Positions 46,792-55,011 of a stretch of DNA of 64,000 nt are shown piece by piece; position 1 is the first letter of the stretch, and every line of letters starts with the position of its first letter. The position numbers and the translations under genes were made by a program. Origin of the DNA: Spirochaetia bacterium (GTDB lineage: Bacteria; Spirochaetota; UBA4802; UBA5550). Under the pieces are notes generated by a model that saw only the letters and a program-made list of their open reading frames with translations, made no database searches and had not been told where the DNA came from. The stretch spans positions 44,091-108,090 of the forward strand of contig VFJS01000049.1 of NCBI GenBank assembly GCA_009885955.1, in the 5' to 3' direction.

Positions 46792-48111
46792 TTATTCATT
46801 TTTATCATTTTCGCTCTCTTCATAATCTTCAAGATCAACCGTTTCTGCAATCATGTCAAGAATCTTCTGGGCCGTCTTTTCCCCGATACCATCGATTTTC
46901 AGGAGATCCTCCAGGGAACATTCCACGAGGTCCTCTATGGAAAGAATCCCGCCGTTTTCAAGGAGTTTTATTGTCCGTGCATCCAGACCGGGCAGTTCCT
47001 CAAGGGATGTTTCATCCTCATTTGAATGCGAGAAGAGCTGCTCCACCACAGCCCTGGAATCGCTGGAGCTGAGAAACTCCCTGTACTGTTCTTCTGTTTT
47101 AATATCAATGTCAAAACCGCAAAGTTTCGATGCAAGCCTTACATTATGGCCGTTCCTTCCCACCGCGAATGAATAGTGATCATTTTCTACCACTGCGACA
47201 ACATTCCCGTTATTCAGTTCAATGACCTCCTTCACCCTTGCCGGTGTAAGGGCATTTACCGCCATTATCTTCTTGTCGTTGAAATATTCCACCACATCGA
47301 TCTTTTCGCCTTCAAGCTCCCTGACTATTGACTGTATCCGTATCCCCCGCATACCCACGCAGGCTCCGACAGAATCTATATCGTCCCTTTCGCTTGTCAC
47401 AGCCACCTTGGTCCTCATGCCGGGCTCCCTGACCACCTGAACAATCCTGACAATTCCGTCATATATCTCGGGAATTTCCATTTCAAAAAGTTTTTCAATG
47501 AATTTGGGATTGGCCCTTGAGAGGACAATATTCGGTCCCTTTGAATTCTTGTTCACAGAGAGAATCAGGGCCTTTATCCTGTCTCCAATCTTGTAGTGTT
47601 CAAGGGAAGACTGTTCGCGCAGGGGTATTATCCCTTCAGCCCTGCCCAGCTCAATAAAAAGGGCATCCTTTGATTTCCTCTGGAGAAAACCGTTAATAAG
47701 CTCACCTTCCTTCCCCTTAAATTCATTGAATATAATATTCTTTTCAGCTTCCTTAATTTTCTGAATAATAACCTGCTTTGCGGTCTGGGCAGCAATCCTT
47801 CCGAATGATTCAAGCGGATTTTCCTCAACAAAAATTTCATCACCAAGCTTTACATCGGGTCTGAACTTAGAGGCGCTTTCGTAGGAAATTTCCTCAGCAA
47901 GATTTGCAGGTTTCTTCACAACCATTCTTTTGGAGACAACGGCTACATTATTATTAACCCTGTCAAATACAACTTTTACATTATCCACGAGGCCGTACTG
48001 CTTTTTGAATGCAGAGAGCATGGCCGACTCAACAATGGACTCTATCTCCTCACGGGGAATACCCTTGTCTGTCGCAATCTGGTGTAATGCCTCAAAAAAA
48101 TTACTACTCAT
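46792..48111 (-). CDS. nusA: Transcription termination/antitermination protein NusA
   Basis: The 439-residue protein has the N-terminal RNAP-binding domain, an S1 domain (GELINGFLQRKSKDALFIELGRAEGIIPLREQ) and two KH domains (VGACVGMRGIRIQSIVRELEGEKIDVVEY; AVGRNGHNVRLASKLCGFDIDIKTEEQY). A C-terminal helix-hairpin-helix repeat (LPGLDARTIKLLENGGILSIEDL, LLKIDGIGEKTAQKIL) is added. It is the second gene of the operon, 14 bases after rimP. Confidence 0.97.
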   Translation of the reverse strand: MSSNFFEALHQIATDKGIPREEIESIVESAMLSAFKKQYGLVDNVKVVFDRVNNNVAVVSKRMVVKKPANLAEEISYESASKFRPDVKLGDEIFVEENPLESFGRIAAQTAKQVIIQKIKEAEKNIIFNEFKGKEGELINGFLQRKSKDALFIELGRAEGIIPLREQSSLEHYKIGDRIKALILSVNKNSKGPNIVLSRANPKFIEKLFEMEIPEIYDGIVRIVQVVREPGMRTKVAVTSERDDIDSVGACVGMRGIRIQSIVRELEGEKIDVVEYFNDKKIMAVNALTPARVKEVIELNNGNVVAVVENDHYSFAVGRNGHNVRLASKLCGFDIDIKTEEQYREFLSSSDSRAVVEQLFSHSNEDETSLEELPGLDARTIKLLENGGILSIEDLVECSLEDLLKIDGIGEKTAQKILDMIAETVDLEDYEESENDKNE

Positions 48112-48125
48112 GTTAAAACACCTTT

Positions 48126-48566
48126 TTAATAATCAAGATATGCATCTGAAATGCTGCAATAATTAATTTTTAATTTCTTGTTTTCCGTGTTTAATTCAAT
48201 TATATCTTCAGAAATACCCATTATTATGCCCTTATAAGTCCTGTTCTCATCATCAATCCGGCAGATTAACTTCATCGGCTCCCCCTGGAAGCGCCTGATT
48301 TCATCAAGAGACTTCAATTTTCTGTCCAGGCCCGGAGATGAAATCTCCAGCATATACTTGGGGAGAATTTCAGAATATTCAAGAAGTTCGCCCAGTCTAT
48401 TGCTGAACATTTCGCAATCCTTGTGAGTAATTCCGGGTATTTTATCAATTTTTACCGAAATCTTTGTATTCTCGCCCTTAAGATAAATGGAATAATCATA
48501 AACCATATATCCCAGTTCATCTGCCGCTTCGTTAATATACTTTTCTATTTCACTTTTTAAAATCAT
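48126..48566 (-). CDS. rimP: Ribosome maturation factor RimP
   Basis: The 146-residue product begins ILKSEIEKYINEAADELGYMVYDYSI and contains ITHKDCEMFSNRLGELLEYSEILPKYMLEISSPGLDRKL, the RimP signature (SSPGLDR). It acts in 30S assembly. It opens the rimP-nusA-infB operon. No strong ribosome site is seen before the ATG. The leader upstream contains a strong hairpin at 48665. Confidence 0.93.
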   Translation of the reverse strand: MILKSEIEKYINEAADELGYMVYDYSIYLKGENTKISVKIDKIPGITHKDCEMFSNRLGELLEYSEILPKYMLEISSPGLDRKLKSLDEIRRFQGEPMKLICRIDDENRTYKGIIMGISEDIIELNTENKKLKINYCSISDAYLDY

Positions 48567-48883
48567 TGCAAATTAAAAACCATAGAGTCTCTAAGTTAAA
48601 TGATTCATGTTTTTTTATGTATATAATATTTATTATGGATACTATTGTCAAATCCATATACCAAAAAAGGAGAGTGGCGCCCACTCTCCTTTTCATGGTT
48701 GTACATAAAAAGAATATCAAAACAAATCATAATGACATTACTAAAAATGTGTTAAATATTTCAAGCATTTTTTTAATATTCTATTTATCAAAGAAATTTT
48801 AAAAAATATAAATTTTTTTAATAATATTATTGACATTTCAGCTCATTGTTTTCTTATGGTTAGAAATTAGATAAAGAAATTTA
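48567..48883. other. Gap between rimP and 5S rRNA
   Basis: AT-rich and without a gene that I accept; the track's 48566-48802 plus ORF runs through the hairpin below. Promoters of the rimP operon (minus) and of the 5S gene (plus) must lie here, but I could not choose between several AT-rich candidates. Confidence 0.4.
48665..48693. terminator. Strong 13-bp hairpin with T-run, bidirectional
   Basis: AAAAGGAGAGTGG, loop CGC, CCACTCTCCTTTT. On the minus strand a run of six T follows, on the plus strand four. As a minus-strand terminator it would end transcripts from the DUF1499 gene before rimP, or act as an attenuator in the rimP leader. Confidence 0.7.
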
Positions 48884-49001
<118 letters not shown>

Positions 49002-49017
49002 TTTAATAAAAACACTT

Positions 49018-49042
49018 AAGGTGCCGTAAGGTGCCTTTTTTA
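49018..49042 (+). terminator. Rho-independent terminator of 5S rRNA
   Basis: AAGGTGCC, GTAA loop, GGTGCCTT, then TTTT. The 8-bp stem includes two G-T pairs. Confidence 0.8.
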
Positions 49043-49082
49043 TTTATCCCCCTGAATAATAGAACACCGGAATTCTGAATTA

Positions 49083-49790
49083 TTAATTATCAAGCAGGCT
49101 CATAAATTTCCTTATCCTCTTTGCATTTGTTCCAAGGTCACCCCTGCCAACTCTGGAAAGGGACCTGATATCGACAGTGGAACCTTTGTCACCCGGTAAT
49201 ATCCTGATGACAATATCATCCTTAAATCCGAACATCAATGTGGTGTCAACGGCTTCAATCCTTCCTGCAGTCAGATTTTCATCCACAATTTCCCATCCAA
49301 GGGCCCTGGCAGTTTCAAAGGATTTTTTGAATGCCGCATCTTTCCCCAGGCCGAGGCGTATGGTCCTGATATCAGGATATGCGGAAAGCTGTTTTCCTGC
49401 AATCTCCTTACCGCCATACTCAGCAGTATTAACAGCATTCTTCCTCAATGCCGTAAGGGAAACAAATTGCGGGGGATTTACCGTATCGGTAGATATATCA
49501 TGTATCGCAGGGGCATTCCTTGCATGGAACCCCAGGAATACGATTATCCCTGAAGAAAGGGCGCCCGCGATGAGTCCTGTGATAGCATGGGGAATATTCT
49601 GATTCCCTGACATAAGGGTTATTATAGATACAATGACCGCAGCTATTCCTGTAAACCCGCCGGCCATCATCATGGCTATCCCTGCAGAAAAGGGATAGAG
49701 ACCCATCCTGCTCCCGGGTCCGGCAATGATGATCAGGGTGATGGATAAAATTCCAATAATACACCCGGTGTACTTTATAAAAATATTCAT
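49083..49790 (-). CDS. DUF1499 membrane protein
   Basis: Three N-terminal membrane helices (YTGCIIGILSITLIIIAG; FSAGIAMMMAGGFTGIAAVIVSII; AITGLIAGALSSGIIVFLGF) precede a soluble DUF1499 domain with IHDISTDTVNPPQF, EIVDENLTAGRIEAVDTTLMFGFKDDIVIRI and SRVGRGDLGTNAKRIRKF. The start is placed at M9 (49790), which overlaps the methyltransferase stop as ATGA. Function of the family is unknown. Confidence 0.85.
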   Translation of the reverse strand: MNIFIKYTGCIIGILSITLIIIAGPGSRMGLYPFSAGIAMMMAGGFTGIAAVIVSIITLMSGNQNIPHAITGLIAGALSSGIIVFLGFHARNAPAIHDISTDTVNPPQFVSLTALRKNAVNTAEYGGKEIAGKQLSAYPDIRTIRLGLGKDAAFKKSFETARALGWEIVDENLTAGRIEAVDTTLMFGFKDDIVIRILPGDKGSTVDIRSLSRVGRGDLGTNAKRIRKFMSLLDN

Positions 49791-50389
49791 AGTTCCCGGC
49801 GCCTCATGATACACTTCCAGGCAGGCGGAGGTTCTGGCCGCTTCGAGTCCATTTTTTCAGCCGATAGTTCAAGGATCATGAAATAAGGCTCAACTGTCTT
49901 TACGATGTCTCTAGCTGAGAGCATCGGCGGCCCGGTCTCCCTGGGAGGGCTGTCGCAGCTGCCGATGATGCTGAGCCACAACCCGCCCTTTCCCAGCACA
50001 TCCCTTATCCTGGACGCGGCCCTGGACTGTGCCCTGGCTGAACCTAAAGAGTGGAAAAATCCCCTGTCAAATACAAAGGAGAACTCCCCTTCTTCCATAG
50101 GCTCTTTTAAAAAGTCCATGCAGAGAAACCTGGCCGGCTTTGATGCGCCTGAACTTTTTTTTACCGCTGTCTCAATTGCCAGTTCTGATATGTCCAGGCC
50201 GGTTACATGGAAACCCTTCTCTGCAAGCCACAGGGAATTGGTGCCGGTACCGCAGCCCAGCTCCAGCGCCTTTCCCGGATTGATTGGAAAATCATCAATA
50301 GTCCGGACAAGGATACTGTCGGGGCTTCCCGTGTCCCAGGGAATTTCATTTTCACGGTAACGGTTGTTCCAGAATTTTTTGTCTGACAT
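49787..50389 (-). CDS. SAM-dependent methyltransferase, TehB/TPMT-like
   Basis: The 200-residue protein begins FWNNRYRENEIPWDTGSPD, typical of the thiopurine/tellurite (TehB-like) methyltransferase group, and has the SAM loop ALELGCGTGTNSLWLAEKG followed by VTGLDISELAIETA. It contains FVFDRGFFHSL and a C-terminal PPPAWKCIMRRR. The substrate is unknown; thiols, chalcogens or halides are usual in the group. It is coupled to the DUF1499 gene. Confidence 0.87.
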   Translation of the reverse strand: MSDKKFWNNRYRENEIPWDTGSPDSILVRTIDDFPINPGKALELGCGTGTNSLWLAEKGFHVTGLDISELAIETAVKKSSGASKPARFLCMDFLKEPMEEGEFSFVFDRGFFHSLGSARAQSRAASRIRDVLGKGGLWLSIIGSCDSPPRETGPPMLSARDIVKTVEPYFMILELSAEKMDSKRPEPPPAWKCIMRRREL

Positions 50390-50496
50390 ATGAAATGGCT
50401 CCTGAATTGCAATTTTAGCAATTCTGCGTTTTATACAATTGAATGAGTTGTATATATTTCATGGATATTTTTTTGCAAATACAATTTATATTCAGC

Positions 50497-50605
50497 CGGT
50501 CGTTTCGACTCCGCTCAACGGCCACTGATTTCCTGCTCCCTGATCGGAGAGGTCACTGAGCGGAGCCGAAGTGTGGACCTGAGCCTGTCAAATCGTCGAA
50601 GGGAG
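50497..50605. repeat. Palindromic repeat with TCGACTCCGCTCA arms
   Basis: TTTCGACTCCGCTCA (50503-50517) is matched inverted by TGAGCGGAGCCGAA (50557-50570). The same arm, as TTCGGCTCCGCTCA, occurs in the element at 1403-1500. Confidence 0.6.
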
Positions 50606-50655
50606 TCAGATGAGAGTTCAAACATATAGGAACTCCATATAGGGAGGAAATTCCT

Positions 50656-50685
50656 ATGACAAAAAAGTTTATGCACTCTGCCTTA
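50656..50685. repeat. Short dispersed repeat, copy a
   Basis: ATGACAAAAAAGTTTATGCACTCTGCCTTA. Related copies lie at 51647-51684 and 52885-52917, all in gaps next to toxin-antitoxin genes. Confidence 0.5.
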
Positions 50686-50718
50686 TCAAATACCTGAATT
50701 AATGCAGGGATTTTTTTA

Positions 50719-51093
50719 TCAATCTTTTTGTGTTAATGGCAGGACTCGAATTCTGGAATGCAATTTATCAATGGATATCAGCGCTCCTTGTACCAGCAGC
50801 TCTTCATATTTTTTAACAGAATTAATAATTAAATTCTCAATCTTATCCGGCATAGTATCGGTAGTCCGTATTTGTATTACACTGGGGCCGGTTTCCGAGG
50901 AAAGTGCAAGGAGAACACTGAAATCAAGATCATGAGTGAAAATAATATATTGATGAGCAGCAGCATATATGAATATTTCCGAATCAGAGGCTGCTTTATT
51001 CCCAATTTCTGACCAGTGTGTGGCATCCCACCCATATTTTCGGAAAACCTCACACCATATAGGTGAGAGGTTCATATCTATAAGGAATTTCAT
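50719..51093 (-). CDS. DUF5615 PIN-like protein
   Basis: MKFLIDMNLSPIWCEVFRKYGWDATHWSEIG ... FIYAAAHQYIIFTHDLDFSVLLALSSETGPSVIQIRT is the DUF5615 pattern, a PIN-related fold with DMNLS at the first acidic site and THDLDF at the third. Such proteins pair with DUF433 and behave like VapC-type toxins by inference. The start overlaps the DUF433 stop by ATGA. Confidence 0.88.
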   Translation of the reverse strand: MKFLIDMNLSPIWCEVFRKYGWDATHWSEIGNKAASDSEIFIYAAAHQYIIFTHDLDFSVLLALSSETGPSVIQIRTTDTMPDKIENLIINSVKKYEELLVQGALISIDKLHSRIRVLPLTQKD

Positions 51094-51320
51094 TCGGTAA
51101 TAAGGGGGTTTTCGAATTCTTCGACCCTGTTGGCTGCAAAAGTCAAGGCTTCTTTTATATCATCTTCTTCAAGATAGGGAAATGCGTTTAGTATTTCTTC
51201 TTTAGTTCGTCCGGAAGCCAACAAATTAATAATATTACCCACGGTGACGCGCATACCGCGTATACACGGTTTACCGCCCATAACTTCAGGATTAAAAGTA
51301 ACTCTTGTTAATGTTTTCAT
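51090..51320 (-). CDS. DUF433 antitoxin-like protein
   Basis: The 76-residue product MKTLTRVTFNPEVMGGKPCIRGMRVTVGNIINLLASGRTKEEILNAFPYLEEDDIKEALTFAANR is a full DUF433 domain, with the GGKPCIRGMRV block that marks a helix-turn-helix-like DNA-binding fold. It is the presumed antitoxin and autoregulator of the DUF5615 gene that follows. Confidence 0.9.
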   Translation of the reverse strand: MKTLTRVTFNPEVMGGKPCIRGMRVTVGNIINLLASGRTKEEILNAFPYLEEDDIKEALTFAANRVEEFENPLITE

Positions 51321-51901
51321 AGATTAAATACTGTAATATTTTATAATATATTTCAAGCATTTTTTTTACTCAACCCGCCTTACTGAACCAAATCAGCATA
51401 TCAAGGAATGTGGATTCGAAGATATTAAGGGTTTCGCCGGGCCTGCGGACATGGAACCCATGATATTTTCAGGTTTTCTGATGAATATTATTTAACGGCA
51501 TATACGTTAATGGAGCAAAGATCTGTGAAGGCATCATAGTAAATTTGTTACAAAAAGGTCACCTGCCAAATTTATTTCCATCCCATATAAGAATGGTTTT
51601 ATTATTTTCTTTAAGGACATAATCATTATTTCCTATATCAATTTTCATGAAAATAAGAAAGTTTATGCACACTGCCTTAAAATTTGCCCGGCGGTGAATC
51701 AAAATTAATTTTGCTCAATCCGGAATATTGTGGAAAAAATAATAATGCATATATATATATTCAATAAATAATCAACATATCGAGTCATCGGATACGCCAT
51801 ATTGATTTGCGGGATTTTTTTGTTAAATTAAAGTGAACTGATTATTAAAAAATCCCCTGCGCGAGGGGAAGTTTTGAGAATAATAACTAATAATTCTCTT
51901 T
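51321..51901. other. 581-bp gap with possible gene debris
   Basis: No intact gene. A plus-strand fragment (LTEPNQHIKECGFEDIKGFAGPADMEP, ending near 51495) and a minus-strand 23-codon frame (MKIDIGNNDYVLKENNKTILIWDGNKFGR) read like pieces of proteins but are too short to name. A short dispersed repeat lies at 51647-51684. Confidence 0.35.
51647..51684. repeat. Short dispersed repeat, copy b
   Basis: The core AAAGTTTATGCACACTGCC is followed by TTAAAATT and preceded by ATGAAAATAAG. It matches copy a in the first part and copy c in the TTAAAATTT tail. Confidence 0.5.
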
Positions 51902-52306
51902 CTAAATAAATACAGCAGGGGAAACTGAAAATTTTTTTGATAACTCTTTTATTTGACGGATGTTCAATTCCCGTTTTCCATTTAAAATTTCAGAAACAAC
52001 CCCCTGAGTGCCTATTTCTATTAAGTCACTCTGATTTAGCCCGCGCTCTTTCATGAGATATTTAAGAGCATTTATTCCATTCGATTCCGGCATTGGATGA
52101 TATTCTTTCTCATAATCTAAAATAAGAACGCCGATCATCTCCATATATGAAGCAAGGGGATGATTTTCATTATTTCCCACTTCATCGATCAATTCATCCA
52201 ATTGCCCGCGCAAGTGTTCATATTCGATCTTTGTATGAGGAACATATAAATCTTTTGAAACCTTAGGCCATGTATGAATTATTTTTTTAAATTTAATTTC
52301 CGGCAT
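51902..52306 (-). CDS. higA: HigA-family antitoxin
   Basis: The C-terminal part has a helix-turn-helix typical of HigA: GINALKYLMKERGLNQSDLIEIGTQGVVSEILNGKRELNIRQIKELSKKFSVSPAVF. The start is set at M14 of the track's ORF (52306, MPEIKFKKIIHTWPKVSKD) because the earlier codons lie inside higB; the ATG then comes 4 bases after the higB stop. It should repress the operon with HigB. Confidence 0.88.
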   Translation of the reverse strand: MPEIKFKKIIHTWPKVSKDLYVPHTKIEYEHLRGQLDELIDEVGNNENHPLASYMEMIGVLILDYEKEYHPMPESNGINALKYLMKERGLNQSDLIEIGTQGVVSEILNGKRELNIRQIKELSKKFSVSPAVFI

Positions 52307-52310
52307 TATT

Positions 52311-52598
52311 TTATTTCTTCCATTTTTCCTTATCATACTCATCATGCGTTAGAATATGACGAAAATAAATAATTTGAGTATTATAATGAATCGCGGCAAT
52401 TAATCTGAATTTATTACCGCCAATGTTGAAAACTGTTAAATTACCAACATTATCCGCACTCGAAAAAGTATCCTTCAATTCGGAAAATGATTTGAATTCA
52501 CAACGAATAACAATTCCGTACCAGTCTTCAAGGGCTTTCGCGCTATTTTTATTAATTTTCGAAAAATCAATAATTTTTTTATGAGATATTATTCTCAT
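52311..52598 (-). CDS. higB: HigB-family toxin (mRNA interferase)
   Basis: MRIISHKKIIDFSKINKNSAKALEDWYGIVIRCEFKSFSELKDTFSSADNVGNLTVFNIGGNKFRLIAAIHYNTQIIYFRHILTHDEYDKEKWK is a complete HigB, with the FNIGGNKFRLIAAIHY and THDEYDK..W blocks. It would cleave mRNA on the ribosome. The toxin-before-antitoxin order is characteristic of higBA. Confidence 0.92.
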   Translation of the reverse strand: MRIISHKKIIDFSKINKNSAKALEDWYGIVIRCEFKSFSELKDTFSSADNVGNLTVFNIGGNKFRLIAAIHYNTQIIYFRHILTHDEYDKEKWKK

Positions 52599-52664
52599 TT
52601 ATTAAATTTATCTCATGATGAGATAAATGTCAAGTATAATTTTTTAGGATTTATAGTTTTATTA

Positions 52665-52766
52665 GTGAAAAAGAAAGCTGATGAAAATGGTATCCCCTAT
52701 CAAACATTGATTGGGTACCTCATCCATCAATACGCGTCTGGGAAAATTAAAATATCTATCATATAG
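52665..52766 (+). pseudogene. C-terminal fragment of a CopG/BrnA-like antitoxin
   Basis: Translation gives VKKKADENGIPYQTLIGYLIHQYASGKIKI, which is the typical last helix-rich part of CopG-type antitoxins (GIPYQTLI, HQYASGK). No plausible N-terminal half precedes it; the track's ORF from 52581 mixes in unrelated residues. It is probably a remnant of an eighth toxin-antitoxin module. Confidence 0.5.
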
Positions 52767-52884
52767 GAAATAGCATTTAACTATATGTAATTACACTCTG
52801 GTTATCAATAAAAAAGTCAGGGAGTATTTGTTACAACACCATTCAAGAGACTTGTGCATCTTATAAACACCAAATCTATCTCAA

Positions 52885-52917
52885 ATGAAAAGATTTATGG
52901 CGCCTGCCTTAAAATTT
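52885..52917. repeat. Short dispersed repeat, copy c
   Basis: ATGAAAAGATTTATGGCGCCTGCC followed by TTAAAATTT; the most diverged of the three copies. Confidence 0.45.
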
Positions 52918-53043
52918 ACGCCCTCCGAGTGAGGCATCTTTTTTTGTGCTTTTCGTGATTTTCGTGGTTTCAATTCCTATTCGAGTTGGAGGCAACAGAC
53001 CTACTCAGGAAACCCTGTCCTGTTCCCTATTCTCTGCAAATAG

Positions 53044-53075
53044 AAAAGCCCCGGTTATTCAGCCGGGGCTTTTTG
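53044..53075 (-). terminator. Terminator of the WVDNDTF lipoprotein gene
   Basis: An 11-bp stem AAAAGCCCCGG/CCGGGGCTTTT with an 8-base loop. On the minus strand TTTTCTATTT follows, 24 bases after the gene's stop. It could work in both directions. Confidence 0.8.
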
Positions 53076-53098
53076 TTAACAATAAATTGTGCTTTAAC

Positions 53099-53551
53099 TT
53101 ATTTTATATCAGCTGCAGAAACTTTTTTCTTAAGGCCTTTAGCTTTAACTTCATACACTACTTCACAGTTGTCTTCGGTATCATAGGTGGCTTTTATTAC
53201 AGATCCGCCGGCAACAACGCCTGCAACCTCAGAAGCAACGGCAACGCCTGTCATTTCGAAGTCTGACATGCCCGAGGCGGCTTCAGTTTTCGCGCCTTTG
53301 AATTTCTCAAGAATTTTTCTTCTTGCATCTAAAACGGCTGCTTCCTGAGCGCTTGCTCTTCTCTGAACCTTATTTGTCAATGTCTTTTTTGCAACACCCA
53401 TGGTAACTAATCTGAAAGTATCATTATCAACCCAACCTTCTGTTTTAAATGACTCTCCCTTCACCTGGCCGCCCATAGATGGACCGCATGATGTAAATGA
53501 AAAAACAACCAGGCAGGTAAAAATAAAAGCTAAAGCAAAATACTTCTTCAT
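53099..53551 (-). CDS. Lipoprotein with GWVDNDTF motif
   Basis: A signal peptide MKKYFALAFIFTCLVVFSFTSC has a lipobox ending at Cys22. The mature part contains TEGWVDNDTFRLVTMGVA, then AQEAAVLDARRKILEKFKGAKTE and a glycine/alanine-rich segment VAVASEVAGVVAGGSVIKATYD. The GW(I/V)DNDT(F/Y) plus A..DA.. KIL arrangement is shared with the lipoprotein at 54551, and recalls LPP20-like envelope lipoproteins. Location is probably the periplasmic face of a membrane. A terminator follows. Confidence 0.8.
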   Translation of the reverse strand: MKKYFALAFIFTCLVVFSFTSCGPSMGGQVKGESFKTEGWVDNDTFRLVTMGVAKKTLTNKVQRRASAQEAAVLDARRKILEKFKGAKTEAASGMSDFEMTGVAVASEVAGVVAGGSVIKATYDTEDNCEVVYEVKAKGLKKKVSAADIK

Positions 53552-53756
53552 AAAAAATCCTCCTTAAAAAATAAAAATTACAATCTAATTGTAATTATTT
53601 AGATATATTCTATAAAATATTCTTCTATAAAATATACTTTTATAATCTCATGGGTATTCAAAACCCCACAAGTTTCTCGATAAATCATATTAATGTTTAC
53701 CGAGAAACAAACTAATAATAAAAAGGTATATCGTCAACTTAAAAATCGATGTTTTT

Positions 53757-54290
53757 TTATTCTTTTATGAGTTCAATTACAATATTTCCGATAAATATTG
53801 ACAAAATAATTATATTGAGTAGAAAAAACAGGGAATAAATATGAGATAAACTTCTCCAATTATACATAAGAGCCGTACCAAGGCCAACACCGTATCCGAG
53901 AATTATTGCATCACTGAACCTGTAAACCAATCCTGTTAACGCATCGGAATAGGTTTCAGGGCCGGTAACATGAAATTTCTCGTGATTATTTTTTATTACC
54001 GGTAGAACAAAAAAAAGAATAATAAACAGGATTGATGAATTTGTTATCCAGTGGGTTATTATCATGGGGATTAGAATTCCGGAAAATGATGAAACCAGGA
54101 GCACAGACCAGAAAGTCGCGCCGGGATAATTATCATTTATACTGCTGATAAACTTCGAGATAAAGGGAAATACAAGTTTGAAATCATCCCTTGTATAAAC
54201 ATCCTTTGATGTGAATAGTGTAAAATAGTATGATCCGGCTAATATAAGAAAAAAATAGCATAGATACACTAAAACAATTTCAATAACCAC
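53757..54290 (-). CDS. Integral membrane protein of unknown function
   Basis: The 177-residue product has about five hydrophobic helices (VLVYLCYFFLILAGSYYF; FWSVLLVSSFSGILIPMII; SSILFIILFFVLPVI; AIILGYGVGLGTALMY; IYSLFFLLNIIILSIFIGNIVIELI). The loop FTSKDVYTRDDFKLVFPFI and the overall shape recall YIP1-type proteins, but I cannot assign it. The start is GTG with GGAG 6 bases upstream. It stands between the two paralogous lipoprotein genes. Confidence 0.65.
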   Translation of the reverse strand: MVIEIVLVYLCYFFLILAGSYYFTLFTSKDVYTRDDFKLVFPFISKFISSINDNYPGATFWSVLLVSSFSGILIPMIITHWITNSSILFIILFFVLPVIKNNHEKFHVTGPETYSDALTGLVYRFSDAIILGYGVGLGTALMYNWRSLSHIYSLFFLLNIIILSIFIGNIVIELIKE

Positions 54291-54550
54291 CTGGTGCTCC
54301 GGAAAATATAGATATAATAAAAAATATTTTTGATCTAAAACCGTCGGTCTTTATATAAAAATAATTAAATGAAAAAAGTCAACTGAAATACTGAATGTAA
54401 ATCCAATGAATTTTATACTTGAAATGATCATGTTATTATAGTATGTTACGGTTTAGAACATCATGCCGGACGGCGCTAAAAACCGGCAGATTAAAATGCA
54501 CTTGATTTTCACGACATTGTAAAGTTTTAATATATTAAAGGAAGTTTTTT

Positions 54551-55006
54551 ATGCTGAAAATAGATAAATCAACGGTTTCAATCATTTTACTTTCAGTTTT
54601 TGCAATTATGCTGGGATGCGCAACCGCAGAGAAAAAATCTGTAACAACGGCTGTTGATAAAAATGAAAAAACCGCAGAGGTAAAAAAAGAAGCGCTGCCG
54701 GAGAAAAAAACTGAATATGCAGAGACAAAAACCGGATGGATCGACAATGACACCTACATAGTCCAGGTATCCTCTTCTGACCTTCAATCAGCCGTGGATG
54801 CTGCAAAAACAAAAATTTTGAAGGATATTATTTTCGTCCGGGCAAAATTATACGGGAGCTATCAGAAAATCACCGAGGTGAAGCAGGAATTTCAGGACCC
54901 CCTGAAAAATGGCGAGATTGTAAAAAAGCGTCAGATAGAAAATGGGATTGAGATATATTATCAGATACGGGACAGGGAATTAAGAAAAAAATTCGAAAAA
55001 AAATAG
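54551..55006 (+). CDS. Lipoprotein with GWIDNDTY motif
   Basis: The lipobox is IMLGC (Cys23). A lysine/glutamate-rich linker (KNEKTAEVKKEALPEKKTEYAETK) leads to GWIDNDTYIVQVSSSDLQSAVDAAKTKILKDII, matching the motif of the lipoprotein at 53099. The C-terminal part (NGEIVKKRQIENGIEIYYQIRDRELRKKFEKK) is basic. AAAGGAAG precedes the ATG. It converges with purN. Confidence 0.8.
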   Translation: MLKIDKSTVSIILLSVFAIMLGCATAEKKSVTTAVDKNEKTAEVKKEALPEKKTEYAETKTGWIDNDTYIVQVSSSDLQSAVDAAKTKILKDIIFVRAKLYGSYQKITEVKQEFQDPLKNGEIVKKRQIENGIEIYYQIRDRELRKKFEKK

Positions 55007-55011
55007 GAATA

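Larger units (their letters stand above)
50390..50718. other. Intergenic region with two repeat types
   Basis: I see no gene. It holds the palindromic element at 50497-50605 and the short dispersed repeat at 50656-50685. Confidence 0.5.
52599..53098. other. Gap with antitoxin remnant, repeat and terminator
   Basis: Only the CopG/BrnA-like remnant (52665-52766), a short dispersed repeat (52885-52917) and the terminator (53044-53075) are visible. Confidence 0.45.

Noticed and set aside
48566-48802. Track ORF of 78 aa (plus) upstream of 5S rRNA
   Set aside because: It runs through a strong terminator hairpin and opposes the rimP start; it has no ribosome site.
51377-51495. Possible methyltransferase C-terminal fragment (CGFEDIKGFAG)
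   Set aside because: The match is only a short generic motif; not enough to call a pseudogene.
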